In this document: piece after piece, positions 12,362 through 23,390 of the stretch
Layout: each line of letters opens with the position of its first letter
Position numbering within the stretch: position 1 is the first letter of the stretch
Source of the DNA: Elymus sibiricus
Lineage: Eukaryota; Streptophyta; Magnoliopsida; Poales; Poaceae
Direction of reading: 5' to 3'
NCBI GenBank assembly: GCA_039707655.1
Contig: CM077673.1
Coordinates: forward strand, 271,506,288 to 271,570,287
DNA: 64,000 bases
Translations under genes and position numbers: made by a program
The notes under the pieces: model-generated
The model's database searches: none
What the model saw: only the letters and a program-made list of their open reading frames with translations
What the model was told of the DNA's origin: nothing

Positions 12362-12372
12362 GAAAAAGGTCT

Positions 12373-12997
12373 TGATAACCCACAAGTTTAGGGGATCGCA
12401 ACAGTCTTCGCGGGTAGAATTTCACCCTGATTTATTGATTCGACACAAGGGGAACCAAATAATATTTATCGTCCTTAGCAGTTGAGTTGTCAATTCAACC
12501 ACACCTGGTATATCTCTCTGCACGGCAAATAATAGTAGTAACAGTAGCAGTAATAGTGATGGCAGTAGCAATTTCATAGCAATTGTGACAGTAGCAGCAG
12601 CAATAGTAACTTACCAAGATTTAGTATATGAAAAGCGTAGGCATGTGGATCGGTGATGGATAATGATTTAGATGATATCAATCATGTAATAGTTACACAC
12701 TAGGGCGACACATAACTAACTCCAATTAATCAATGTAATGTAGGCATGTATTCCATACATAGTCATACGTGCTTGCGATAAGAACTTGTATGACATCTTT
12801 TGTCCTACCCTCCTGTGGTAGCGAGATCCTATTAGAAACTAAGGGATATTAAGGCCTCCTTTTAATAGAGAACCGGAACAAAGCATTAACACATGGTGAA
12901 TACATAAACTCCTCAAACTACATCAATCACCGGAAAGAATCTCAATTATTGTCACCTTGGGATATGCGGATCAAGACACGTAATAGGTGCATATAAC
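12373..12997 (-). repeat. Partial 5' LTR of Gypsy element, cut on the right
   Basis: Begins TGATAACCCACAAG on the plus strand, which is the LTR 3' end on the minus strand. It has a loose AGTAGCA/AGTAATA microsatellite around 12525-12615. It stops at 12997, where the next Gypsy LTR begins; the remainder of the LTR is not found after that element. Confidence 0.7.
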
Positions 12998-14513
12998 TGA
13001 TGATCCACAAGTATAGGGGATCAATCGTAGTACTTTCGATAAGTAAGAGTGTCGAACCCAACGAGGAGCAGAAGGAAATGACAAGCGGTTTTTAGCAAGG
13101 TAATTTTTGCAAGAATTGAAATTGTAGGTAACAGATAGTTTGATAGCAAGATAATTGATAACGAGCAAGTAACGGTAATGGTAGATAAAGTGCAGCAAGG
13201 TAGCCCAATCCTTTTGTGGCAAAGGACAGGCCAGAATTATCACTAGTAATAGGCAAAGTGTTCTTGAGGGTACACGGGAATTTCATCTAGTCACTTTTAT
13301 CATGTTGGTTTGATTTGTGTTCGCTACTTTGATAATTTGATATGTGGCTGGACCGGTGCTTGGGTGCTGTTCTTACTTGAACAACCTCCCACTTATGATT
13401 AACCCCCTCGCAAGCATCTGCAACTATGAGAAAAGTATTAAGATAAAAGCTAACCATAGCATTAAACGTTTGGATCCAAATCAGCCCCTTACGAAGTAGC
13501 GCATAAACTTGGGTTTAAGCTTCTGTCACTCTAGCAACCCATCATCTAATAACTACTCCACAATGCATTCCCTTAGGCCAAGGATGGTGAAGTGTCATGT
13601 AGTCGGCATTCACATGATACCACTAAGGGAATCACAACATACATATCATCAAAATATCGAACATATATCAAATTCACATGATTACTTGCAACATGACTTC
13701 TCCCATGACCTCAAGAACAAAGGTAACTACTCACAAATAATATTCATGCTCAAGATCAGAGGGGTATTGAATAGCATAATGGATCTGAACATATAATCTT
13801 CCACCAAATAAACCATATAGTAATCAACTACAAGATGTAATCAACACTACTAGTCACCCACAGGTACCAATCTGAGGTTCCGGTACAAAGATTGAACACA
13901 AGAGATGAACTAGGGTTTGAGAGGAGATGGTGTTGTTGAAGATGTTGATGAAGATTGGCCTCCCAAAGATGAGAGGGGTGTTGGTGATGACTATGGCTTT
14001 GATTTCCCCCTCCGGGAGGGAAGTTCCCCCGGCACAATCACTGCGCCGGAGGGCAAAAGTGCTCCTGCCCAAGTTCCGCCTCAAGACGGCGGCGTTCCGT
14101 CCCGAAAGTCCTCCCTTTATGTTTTCTAGGTCAAAAGACCCTATATACCAGGAGATGGGCACCGGAGGTGGGCCGAGGAGGGCACAACCCACCAGGGCAC
14201 GCCTGGGGGGCCTGGCGCGCCCTGGTGTCTTGTGCCCACCAGGGTGGCCCCCTTTGGTAGTTATTTGCTGCTGTATTTTTCATATATTCCAAAAATATTC
14301 TCCGTAAAGTTTTAGCTTCTTTGGAGATGTGCAGAATAGGTATATCTGATGTGCTTTTTTAGGTCCAGAATTCCACCTACCGGTATTCTCCCTCTTTCTG
14401 TAAACCTTGCATATTATGAGAGAAAAGGCATTAGAATCACTCCCTAAAGCATTATTATTCAACAAAACATAATAAATAACAATAGGAAATCATGATGCAA
14501 AATGGATGTATCA
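12998..14513 (-). repeat. 3' LTR of Athila-like Gypsy element
   Basis: 1516 bp, TGATGATCCACAAG...GATGTATCA on the plus strand. The first ~720 bp match the partial 5' LTR at 21720-22442. It contains a GGCGCGCC-rich segment near 14180-14240. It joins the polypurine tract at 14514. Confidence 0.88.
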
Positions 14514-14530
14514 ACTCCCCCAAGCTTAGA
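14514..14530 (-). other. Polypurine tract of Athila-like Gypsy element
   Basis: The minus strand reads AAGCTTGGGGGAGT directly before the LTR start TGATACATCC. Similar CCCCCAAGCTT motifs recur internally near 16048 and 21153. Confidence 0.8.
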
Positions 14531-15968
14531 CCTCGCTTGTCCTCAAGCGAAAAGCCGATATTGAAAAGCATGTCCACATGGTTTGAGAGAGAGGTGTCGA
14601 TAAAAACAAAATACAGACATAGTACCATCATGCTTATTATCATAACAGCAACAAACTCTATCATAAAATTTATTCATATACTTTCATCATATAACTTCTC
14701 ATGAACAAGTAACAATTCATCACAACATAGAAGTATAAAGCATAAACCTTATGGAAAACCAACAAACTATGTTCTCAGTCAACTTTGCAACTACAATTCA
14801 TCATATTTTCAGGAAGGGTCTCATGTCGGAGACTTTTGGCAAGTCCACATACTCAACCATCATTTAGTCTTCTATGATTGCTAACACTCACAGCATACCC
14901 ATGAGCAAAAGTTTCAACCGGACACATAGAAAGATAGGGGCTTATAGTTTCGCCTCCCGACATATTCACCTCAAGGGTGATGTCAACAATAATAACTCAT
15001 GCCCACTCATATCCAACTGGATATATGTGCCTTGATCTTTCCTCACCACATGATGCTTGCAAAAAGAGAAAAGTAAAAAGGAATAGGGGAGAATACTTGA
15101 CTCTTGCATAAAAGTAAACACATAAAAGTAAAAGATAGGCCCTTCGCAGAGGGAAGCAGAGGTTGTCATGCGCTTTTGGTTTGTATGCCCAATCCCTTAA
15201 TGTTAAAGAACGTCACGCTATATTGCCCCCTAGGATAGCAACCTTTATTATGCAGTCCCTCGCTTTTATTCCTTTGCCATCATAAGTTCGTATAACGCTC
15301 AATTTTCTCTTACACTAATTGATCAAACACATTTAGAAGCAATTTTTATTGCCTTAGTGCACGGATGACAACTTACTTGAAGGATCTTACTCGATCCGTA
15401 GGTAGGTATGGTGGACTCTCAAAGCATGAGTTTGGGTTTTGGGTTTTTGGATGCACAAGTAGTATCTCTACTTAGTGCGGAATTTTTGGCTAGCAAAGAT
15501 ATTGATCAAGCACCACATGTTGAACGGTCTATGACAATATAACTTCTATGTGGATATAAACAAACATAAATCATTATGTTGTCTTCCTTGTCCAACGTCA
15601 ACAATTTTGACATATAATATTTAATGGGGCCCCACAATCATAAAAGATGTCCAAGATGGTGTATTTGCATGTGAATCTTCTCTTCCCTTATTAATTCTTT
15701 GATGAATTGCATCATTGACCAATGCTATGTTTGTCAATCTCCAACAATTTTTACCACTTATACTTTTCCTTATGTGATGTCATTACTTACCATAAGATTA
15801 GCATATAATTCTTTTCATTTATTTCCCTTTCCTTTTATTTTGATTGCAACAAGAAAGTAGAGAGGCAAAAGCTCAAACCAAACTTTATTATAACTCTCAC
15901 TCGATTACATAGATAGCTAGACCACGAGACTAACACAAGAAAATAGATCATGCTAAATTTTTATTCAA
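14531..15968 (-). other. 3' non-coding spacer of Athila-like Gypsy element
   Basis: About 1.4 kb between the last internal ORF and the polypurine tract, AT-rich, with no frame long enough to support. Typical of Triticeae Athila-like elements. I see nothing else in it. Confidence 0.6.
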
Positions 15969-16532
15969 TTAAATCAAAAGGAAACTAAAGATCGAACTAC
16001 AATAGGTAAAGGTGAATAAAAGTGATGGTGATACGATACCGGGGCACCTCCCCCAAGCTTGGGTCAAGCCAAGGGGAGTGCCCGTACCAGTGTGCTCAAG
16101 TCTCCTTGGTGGTGGTGATGAAGAAGGTGGTGATGATGAATAAGGTGGTGGTGATGAAGAAGGTGGTGGTGATGAAGTGTCACACTTTAGACTCAATAGG
16201 TACTCCAATTTGCGGATGACTCTCCGAAGGGTATTGATGTGCTTCTCTAGCAAAATATTTTCACGAGTGCGAAATTTATTCTGAACACGAACCGCTTCGA
16301 AAGCCCTAAAAGCTTCAATTTCAATGGGGGTGAGATGACTATAGTAAGGTTGAAGGATATCTTCTTCTTGCCCCTCCTCTGTTAGCATGGATTGCCCTCC
16401 TTCTGGGGTTTGATCCTTCATAGTCTCCTTGCCTTTGCCTTCCTTGTTGGCTTCTTTTGGCTCCTCTCGCTTCAGCTCCATCTTCATTAGCCAGGCATAT
16501 TCTTCTACGTTATTGGAGGAGGGAGAAGACAT
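15969..16532 (-). CDS. ORF downstream of Gypsy pol, Ser/Pro-rich tail
   Basis: A 187-codon frame starting MSSPSSNNVEEYAWLMKM, with an acidic and lysine-rich first half and a Ser/Pro repeat region (SSPPPSSSPPPYSSS) caused by a GGTGGTGATGAA-type simple repeat at plus 16100-16180. It sits where Athila elements carry extra (env-like) ORFs. I see no signal peptide, no convincing membrane segment before the extreme C-terminus and no conserved domain I can name. Its function is unknown. A CCCCCAAGCTTGGG motif lies within its 3' end near 16048-16059. Confidence 0.5.
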   Translation of the reverse strand: MSSPSSNNVEEYAWLMKMELKREEPKEANKEGKGKETMKDQTPEGGQSMLTEEGQEEDILQPYYSHLTPIEIEAFRAFEAVRVQNKFRTRENILLEKHINTLRRVIRKLEYLLSLKCDTSSPPPSSSPPPYSSSPPSSSPPPRRLEHTGTGTPLGLTQAWGRCPGIVSPSLLFTFTYCSSIFSFLLI

Positions 16533-16976
16533 GATGCCTGGCTTGGTTGATCTGATAGGAAAACAACATGAAACAAGAACAGAGGATTTTTCTGCGATGC
16601 GGTCATCAAAACAGTCGGGGGTATATATAGAGTATTTTTATTCTTGGGAAATAAGCATATGGAAGGAAAACAGAGCCAGGAAGGTGTCCAAGGTCGGCAC
16701 AACCCACCAGGGCGCGCCTGGTAGGGATGGCGCGCCCTGGTGTATCATGCTCACCTCGGTTGCCCTCCGGTTTGTTTCTTATTTTCCTATTTTTTCTAAT
16801 ATTCCAAAACTGACAGAAAATATTTTTGCGGATTTTTCGGAGTCCGTTTACTTACCATATCACGTACCACCTATTTTTAAGAATTCTGGAGTGTTCCGGA
16901 AGGTTTCTTTTATGTGTTCCTCTGGTGTCATGGTTTGGATAACATTGCTTTCAACATTAATAGGCGTACCTGAGAT
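16533..16976 (-). repeat. LTR-like segment inside the Gypsy internal region
   Basis: Plus 16698-16830 resembles the element's own LTR at 14181-14310: CACAACCCACCAGGGC, GGCGCGCC and ATATTCCAAAA motifs come in the same order. It lies just after the integrase end. This looks like a piece of LTR sequence duplicated into the internal region, or an ancestral shared module. Confidence 0.5.
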
Positions 16977-19900
16977 TTAGTGCTTAATTCTTTGTCCATT
17001 GACCACCTTCGGGTTAGTACCTTCGGCATTATTAATCTTGATAGCTCCAGAACAATAAACCTCTCTGACAATATATGGTCCTTCCCATTTGGAGAGAAGC
17101 TTACCTACAAAAAATCTTAAACGAGAATTGAACAAAAGAACATAGTCTCCTATTTTGAATTCCCGCTTTTGTATTCTTTTGTCATGCCATCTTTTTACTT
17201 TTTCTTTAAATAGTTTAGCATTTTCATAGGCTTGGGTTCTCCATTCATCTAGTGAGATAATATCAAATAGCCTCTTCTCACCGGCAAGTTTGAAATCATA
17301 ATTGAGTTCTTTAATTGCCCAAAATGCTTTGTGTTCTAACTCTGGAGGCAAATGACAAGCTTTTCCATATACCATTTTGTATGGATACATACCCATAGGA
17401 TTTTTATAAGCTGTTCTATAGGCCCAAAGTGCATCATCTAGTTTCTTAGACCAATTCTTTCGAGACCAATTGACAGTTTTTTGTAATATCAATTTTATTT
17501 CTCTATTGCTAAGTTCAACTTGACCACTAGATTGAGGACGATAGGGTGATGCAATTCTATGCTAAACATCATATTTAGCAAGCAACTTACGGAAAGCACC
17601 ATGAATAAAGTGTGAACCACCATCAGTCATTAAGTATCTAGGGACTCCAAACCTCGGGAAGATAACTTCTTTAAGCATTTTAATAGAGGTGTTGTGATCA
17701 GCACTGCTAGTTGGAATAGCTTCTACCCAGTTAGTGACATAATCAACGGCAACCAAAATATGAGTGTACCCGTTAGAGGAAGGAAAAGGTCACATATAAT
17801 CAAAACCCCAAACATCAAATGGTTCGACAACAAGTGAATAATTCATAGGCATTTCCTAACGCTTACCGATATTACCAATTCTTTGACATTCATCACAAGA
17901 CAAGACAAAGTTACGGGCATCCTTGATGAGAGTAGGCCAATAAAAACCAGATTGCAATACCTTGTGAGCAGTCCTATCTCCCGCATGATGTCCTCCATAA
18001 GCTTCGGAATGACATTTCTGTAGGATTTGTTCCTGTTCATGCTCAGGTACACAACGACTAATAGTACCATCTACCCCTTCTTTATAAAGATGTGGGTCAT
18101 CCCAAAAGTAATGTCTTAAATCATAGAAGATTTTTTTCTTTTGTTGGTATGTGCAACTAGGTGGTAAATATTTAGCGACAATGTAGTTAGCATAATCACC
18201 ATACCAAGGAGTGTTTTGAGAAACATTTATTGCAGCTAACTGTTCACCAGGAAAATTATCATCAATAGGTAGTGGGTCATCAAGAATATTGTCTAACCTA
18301 GACAAGTTATCAGCTACGGGGTTCTCAACTCCCTTCCTATCAGTGATATGTAAGTCAAATTCTTGAAGCAAGAGAACCCACCTAATTAGTCTAGGTTTAG
18401 CATCTTTCTTTTCCATAAGATATTTTATAGCAGCATGATCGGTGTGAACGATAACCTTGGAAGCAACAATATAGGATCTAAATTTATCACAAGCAAACAC
18501 AACTGCTAAAAATTGTTTTTCAGTAGTAGCATAATTTCGTTGGGCACTGTCTAGAGTTTTGCTAGCATAATGGATAACATTCAATTTCTTATCAACTCTT
18601 TGTCCTAGAATAGCACCAACAACATAATCACTAGCATCACACATAATGTCAAAAGGCAAGTTCCAATCAGGTGGTTGAACGATAGGTGCAGAAGTTAAGG
18701 CTTTCTTGAGTGTTTCAAAGGCTTCTACACAATCATCATCAAAAACAAAAATAATATCCTTTTGCAAAAGATTAGTAAGAGGCCTAGAAATTTTAGAGAA
18801 GTCTTTAATGAACCTCCTAGAGAAACCATCATGACCAAGGAAACTTCGAATACCTTTAATATCTTTAGGACATGGCATTTTCTCAATTGCATCAACTTTA
18901 GCTTTATCCACCTCAATACCTCGTTCAGATATTTTATGCCCCAAGGCAATACCTTCATTAAACATAAAGTGGCACTTCTCCCAATTCAAGACAAGATTAG
19001 TTTGTTCACATCTCTGCAAAACTCGATCAATGTTGCTTAAGCAATCATCAAAAGAAGTCCCGTAAACAGAAAAATCATCCATGAAAATCTCCACAATCTT
19101 TTCACAAAAGTCAGAGAATATAGCATACATACATCTTTGAAAGGTAGCAGGTGCATTGCATAAACCAAAAAGGCATACATCTATAAGAATAGGTCCCAAA
19201 AGGGCAAGTGAAGGTGGTTTTGTCTTGATCAGATTGTGATACAGGTATTTGAGAGAAACCAGAATATTCGTCCAGAAAACAAAAGTGTGTGTGTGTTTGG
19301 ATAATCTTTCTAACATCTGATCAATGAAAGGCAGTGGGTAATGATCTTTTCTAGTGGCTTTATTTAATTTTCTGAAATCAATTACCATTCTATAGCCAGT
19401 AACAATTCTTTGTGGAATGAGTTCATTTTTATCACTAGGAACAATGGTAATACCTCCTTTCTTAGGGATACAATGAACGGGACTTACCCATCTACTATCA
19501 GCTATGGGATAGATTATATCTACTTCCAAAAGCTTTAATATTTCAGTTCTTACCACTTCTTTCATCTTAGGATTCAATCGCCATTGGTGATCAACAACGG
19601 GTTTAGCATCAGGTTCCATATTAATCTTGTGCTGACATAAACTGGGACTAATGCCCTTAAGATCATCAAGAGTATATCCAATACCAGCTCGATGCTTCTT
19701 CAGAATTTTTAATAGTCATTCTTCTTCATGTTCTGAAAGGTTAGCACTAATAATAACAGGATATATCTTTTTCTCATAGAGATAAGCATACTTAAAAGTA
19801 TCAGGCAATTGCTTTAATTTAAACACAGGATCACCTTTAGGTGGAGGAGGACCTCCAAGAGTTTTAATAGGCAAATTGTGTTTCAGGAGAGGTTGTTGTT

Positions 19901-21629
19901 CAAAGAAAATTTTATCTATTTCATTTCTTTCACGCAAGTGCATATCATTTCCATGGTCGAGAAAATATTGTTCTAATGGACCAGTAGGAGGCACGACAAT
20001 AGAAGAAAGACCAATTATTTCATCCTTACTAGATAATGCTCTATCACGAGGTTTCCTACTAAACTTGGAAAAATTAAACTCATGAGACACAACACCAAAA
20101 CTGACACCGACAGTTTGTTTTTCACAATCTATCTTAGCATTGACGGTGTTCAATAAAGGTCTACCAACGATAATGGGAAAAAAGTCATCTTGTGGGGAAC
20201 CAAGAACTTGAAAATCAGTACGATATTTTAATTCCCCACACAAGACATCAACATCTCTAACAATCCCAAGTGGTGTGATGGTGTCTCTATTATCAAGTTT
20301 AATAGTAACATCAATGTCTTCTATTTCAGCAGGTGCTATTTCATTCATAATTTCTTGGTATAAGGTTAAAGGGATAGCACTCACACTAGCACCCAAATCA
20401 CGTAAACCATGATAGCAATGATCTCCTATTTTGACTGAGACAACAGGCATGCCCACTACGGGTCTATGTTTATCTTTTTCATCAGGTTTGGCAATTCTAG
20501 CAGCTTCATCACAGAAGTAGATAACATGCCCATCAATATTTTCTACCAAGAGATCTTTAACCATAGCAACACTAGGTTCTACTTTAATTTGCTCAGGGGG
20601 CTTAGGTGCTCTAATATTACTCTTGCGAACCACAGTTGATACCTTAGCATGTTCCTTTATCCTAACAGGGAAAGGTGGTTTTTCAATATAAGCGGTAGGC
20701 ACAACTAGATCAACATTGTAAATGATGGTTTCATCTTTAGCTATGACCAGTTCTTTAATTTCTTCTTAAGTAGGGGGGTGATATTTAAATCATTTCTCTT
20801 TAGGGAGATCAACATGAGTAGCAAATGCTTCACAGAAAGAGGCTACTATCTCAGAGTCAAGTCCATATTTAGTGCTAAACTTATGAAAAGCATTGGTATT
20901 CATAAAAGATTGAACACAATCAAACTCAAGCTTTATACATGACTCATTACCTTCGTCAAGTTCCCAATCTTCAGAGTTGCGTTTAATTCTTTCTAGGAGA
21001 TCCCACTTGAATTCAATAGTCTTCTTCATAAAAGAACCAGCACAAGAAGTATCAAGCATGGATTGATCATTATGCGAAAGCCGAGCATAAAAATTCTGAA
21101 TAATAACTTCTCTCGGGATATCATGATTGGGGAATGAATATAACATTGACTTAAGCCTCCCCCAAGCTAGAGCGATGCTTTCTCCTTCACGAGGCCAAAA
21201 GTTATATATATATATATAATTCCGATCACAATGAACTAGATGCATGGTATAAAACTTTTGATGGAATTCCAATTGCAATCGATTCTAGTTCCATGATCCA
21301 ATATCATCACATAGCCTATACCATGTCAGTGCTTTTCCCTTCAAGGATAAAGGGAAAACCTTATTATTAGCTTCATCTCCGGGTAGACCTGCAAGCTTAC
21401 ATAATCCACAAATTTCGTTCACATATAATAGGTGCATATCAGGATGTTCAGTTCCATCTCCTGCATAAGGTTTAGCAAGCAGTTGTTCTACCATACCTGA
21501 AGGAATTTCATAACCAATATTTTCAGTAGGTGCAATAGGTTGAGGGGTAACTAATTGTGGTTCCGGTCGAGGTGAAGATACCCCGAACAAACCCCTCAAA
21601 GGATTGTTTTCCATAGTAGCAAGTAACAA
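16977..21629 (-). pseudogene. Athila-like Gypsy gag-pol, single frame with about seven stops
   Basis: About 1550 codons stay in one frame on the minus strand. Gag N-terminus starts near MENNPLRGLFG (21614). A protease with DLGASVSAIP lies in 19716-20702, and a reverse transcriptase ([15 protein letters not shown]) followed by RNase H (DCSDYVVGA-type) in 17856-19619. Next come an integrase zinc domain ([15 protein letters not shown]) and the core with the second catalytic Asp (MTDGGSHF) and the Glu (QVELSNREIK). The tail ends VVNGQRIKH. In-frame stops occur at 21282-21284, 20790-20792, 20766-20768, 19716-19718, 17856-17858, 17790-17792 and 17562-17564. A TATATA run near 21204-21219 adds Tyr-Ile codons to gag. 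I see no frameshift, only nonsense changes. The copy is dead. Confidence 0.9.
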
Positions 21630-21690
21630 TAAATTTCAGCACGTAGTATAAGTTTTTCCTTCCGATTTCCACTTACCAAGAGCACTTCAG

Positions 21691-21708
21691 TCCCCGGCAA
21701 CGGCGCCA
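21691..21708 (-). other. tRNA-Asp primer-binding site
   Basis: The minus strand reads TGGCGCCGTTGCCGGGGA, which matches the 3' end of plant tRNA-Asp over 18 bases. It lies 11 bases from the 5' LTR end at 21720, which fixes the element orientation as minus. Confidence 0.88.
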
Positions 21709-21719
21709 GAAAAGAGTCT

Positions 21720-22442
21720 TGATGACCCACAAGTATAGGGGATCAATCGTAGTCCTTTCGATAAGTAAGAGTGTCGAACCCAACGAGGAGCAGAAGGAAA
21801 TGACAAGCGGTTTTCAGCAAGGTAATTTCTGCAAGCACTGAAATTGTAGGTAATAGATAGTTTGATAGCAAGATAATTGATAACGACCAAGTAACGGTAA
21901 CGGTAGATAAAGTGCAGCAAGGTAGCCCAATCCTTTTGTGGCAAAGGACAAGCCAGAACAGTCTCCTAGTAATAGGCAAAGTGTTCTTGAGGGTACACGG
22001 GAATTTCATCTAGTCACTTTTATCATGTTGGTTTGGTTTGTGTTCGCTACTTTGATAATTTGATATGTGGGTGGACCGGTGCTTGGGTGCTGTTCTTACT
22101 TAAACAACCTCCCACTTATGATTAACCCCCTCGCAAGCATCCGCAACTACGAGAAAAGTATTAAGATAAAATCTAACCATAGCATTAAACGTTTGGATCC
22201 AAATCAGCCCCTTACGAAGTAGCGCATAAACTAGGGTTTAAGATTCTGTCACTCTAGCAACCCATCATCTAATAACTACTCCACAATGCATTCACTTAGG
22301 CCCAAGGAAGGTGAAGTGTCATGTAGTCAACGTTCACATGACACCACTAAGGGAATCACAACATGCATATCATCAAAATATCGAACACATATCAAATTCA
22401 CATGATTACTTGCAACATGACTTCTCCCGTGACCTCAAGAAC
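21720..22442 (-). repeat. Truncated 5' LTR of Athila-like Gypsy element
   Basis: About 720 bp aligned with the first half (plus coordinates) of the 3' LTR 12998-14513. Homology stops at the shared CCTCAAGAACA; thereafter the 3' LTR continues AAGGTAACTAC while this copy enters unrelated sequence. The missing part is the LTR's U3 half. Confidence 0.85.
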
Positions 22443-22689
22443 ATATCCTAATTTTCTAAATATTCCAAAATGTATAGAAAGTATTTTCTAAATTTTTTGG
22501 AGTCGGTTTACTTACCGTATCATGTACCTATTCCTTTTTTGGTTCTGGAGTACTCCGGAAGGTTTCTCAGATGTGCTTCTCCAATGTAATTACTTGAATA
22601 GCGTCCGAATCAGTGTTAATGGGATTACATGCAATATAATGTTTAATTTTTTGCCCATTAACTACCATCGGTTTGTTTCCTCCGGTGTT
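22443..22689 (-). mobile_element. Integrase-tail fragment of another Gypsy element
   Basis: About 247 bp that resemble 16790-17030 rather than LTR sequence. On the minus strand it encodes the end of a Gypsy integrase (VVNGQKIKHYIA), followed by the spacer with CGGAGTACTCC and ATATTCCAAAA motifs. It is fused directly to a broken LTR on the left and to the CAGTTAAC-repeat region on the right. Confidence 0.7.
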
Positions 22690-23315
22690 TCAGTTAGGTA
22701 ACATTTCTTTGAATAACACTTAGCAAAATCCAGTTAACTAACTTAGTTCAGTTAACTCGATTGAAATCAGTGAGACAAATTAAATTAACTAGGTTAATTC
22801 AGTTCACTTGATTGAGATCACAGAAACAAATTCAGTTAACTTGATTAATTCAGTTAACTGTCAACAATGAAACAAATTCAACTAACTGGATTAATTTAGT
22901 TAACTGTCAGCACTTAAACAAATTCAGTTAACTCCATTAATTCAGTTAACTATCAACACTAAAACAAATTTAGTTAACTCGATATTTTTAGTTAACTGTC
23001 AACACTAAAACAAAGTCAGCTAACTTTGAACACTGTCAAAAATTTGGTTAACTATTTACATTCAGTTGACAACAAACTCAGTTAACTTTGTAACAATAGC
23101 ACAAAATTCAGTTGACACACAAATTCAGTGATCTATTTTACACTAAGACAAATTCAGTTCACAAACACACAATGCACATGAATGACATCACTTAAATCGA
23201 AGTACAAAGCTCACATCAATATTTGTGCCAGTTCATAGATACTTCAGTACACACATATGTTGTAGTTCATCAAATTAAGAGCTAAAAATTATGGCACCAT
23301 TAAAACACCATTGAA
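22690..23315. repeat. Degenerate CAGTTAACTG-type repeats, 3' flank of GRF-like gene
   Basis: From about 22720 to 23170 the motif ACAAATTCAGTTAACT recurs many times, with spacers such as GTCAACACTAAA, at irregular 30-60 bp intervals. The core AGTTAACT is palindromic. The same motif recurs in the gene's intron (28066-28505). The last 140 bases carry no clear repeat. Confidence 0.75.
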
Positions 23316-23390
23316 TCACTCAAATTCATCGAGGATATCCTTAAGCTTCCTTATGTTCCCCTTGGTTTCTCCATTATGTTTGAACATATC

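Larger units (their letters stand above)
10047..12997 (-). mobile_element. Partial Gypsy element, WHAM/Fatima-like, non-autonomous
   Basis: On the minus strand from right to left: a partial 5' LTR (12373-12997), a Gypsy-type primer site (12344-12361), a leader, one gag-like ORF (10867-11960), then an AT-rich 3' spacer cut by the Copia LTR at 10047. No protease, RT or integrase is present in this stretch. The LTR is cut at 12997 by the next Gypsy element. The family assignment is from memory of Triticeae Gypsy internal regions and is tentative. Confidence 0.75.
12998..22442 (-). mobile_element. Athila-like Gypsy element (Sabrina type), 5' LTR truncated
   Basis: Minus strand: partial 5' LTR 21720-22442, tRNA-Asp primer site 21691-21708, gag-pol 16977-21629, a downstream ORF 15969-16532, 3' spacer, polypurine tract at 14514, 3' LTR 12998-14513. 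The lineage is judged from the single-frame gag-pol, the DLGASVS-type protease motif and the Asp primer site. The 5' LTR stops about 0.8 kb short and no target duplication can be seen. Confidence 0.85.
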
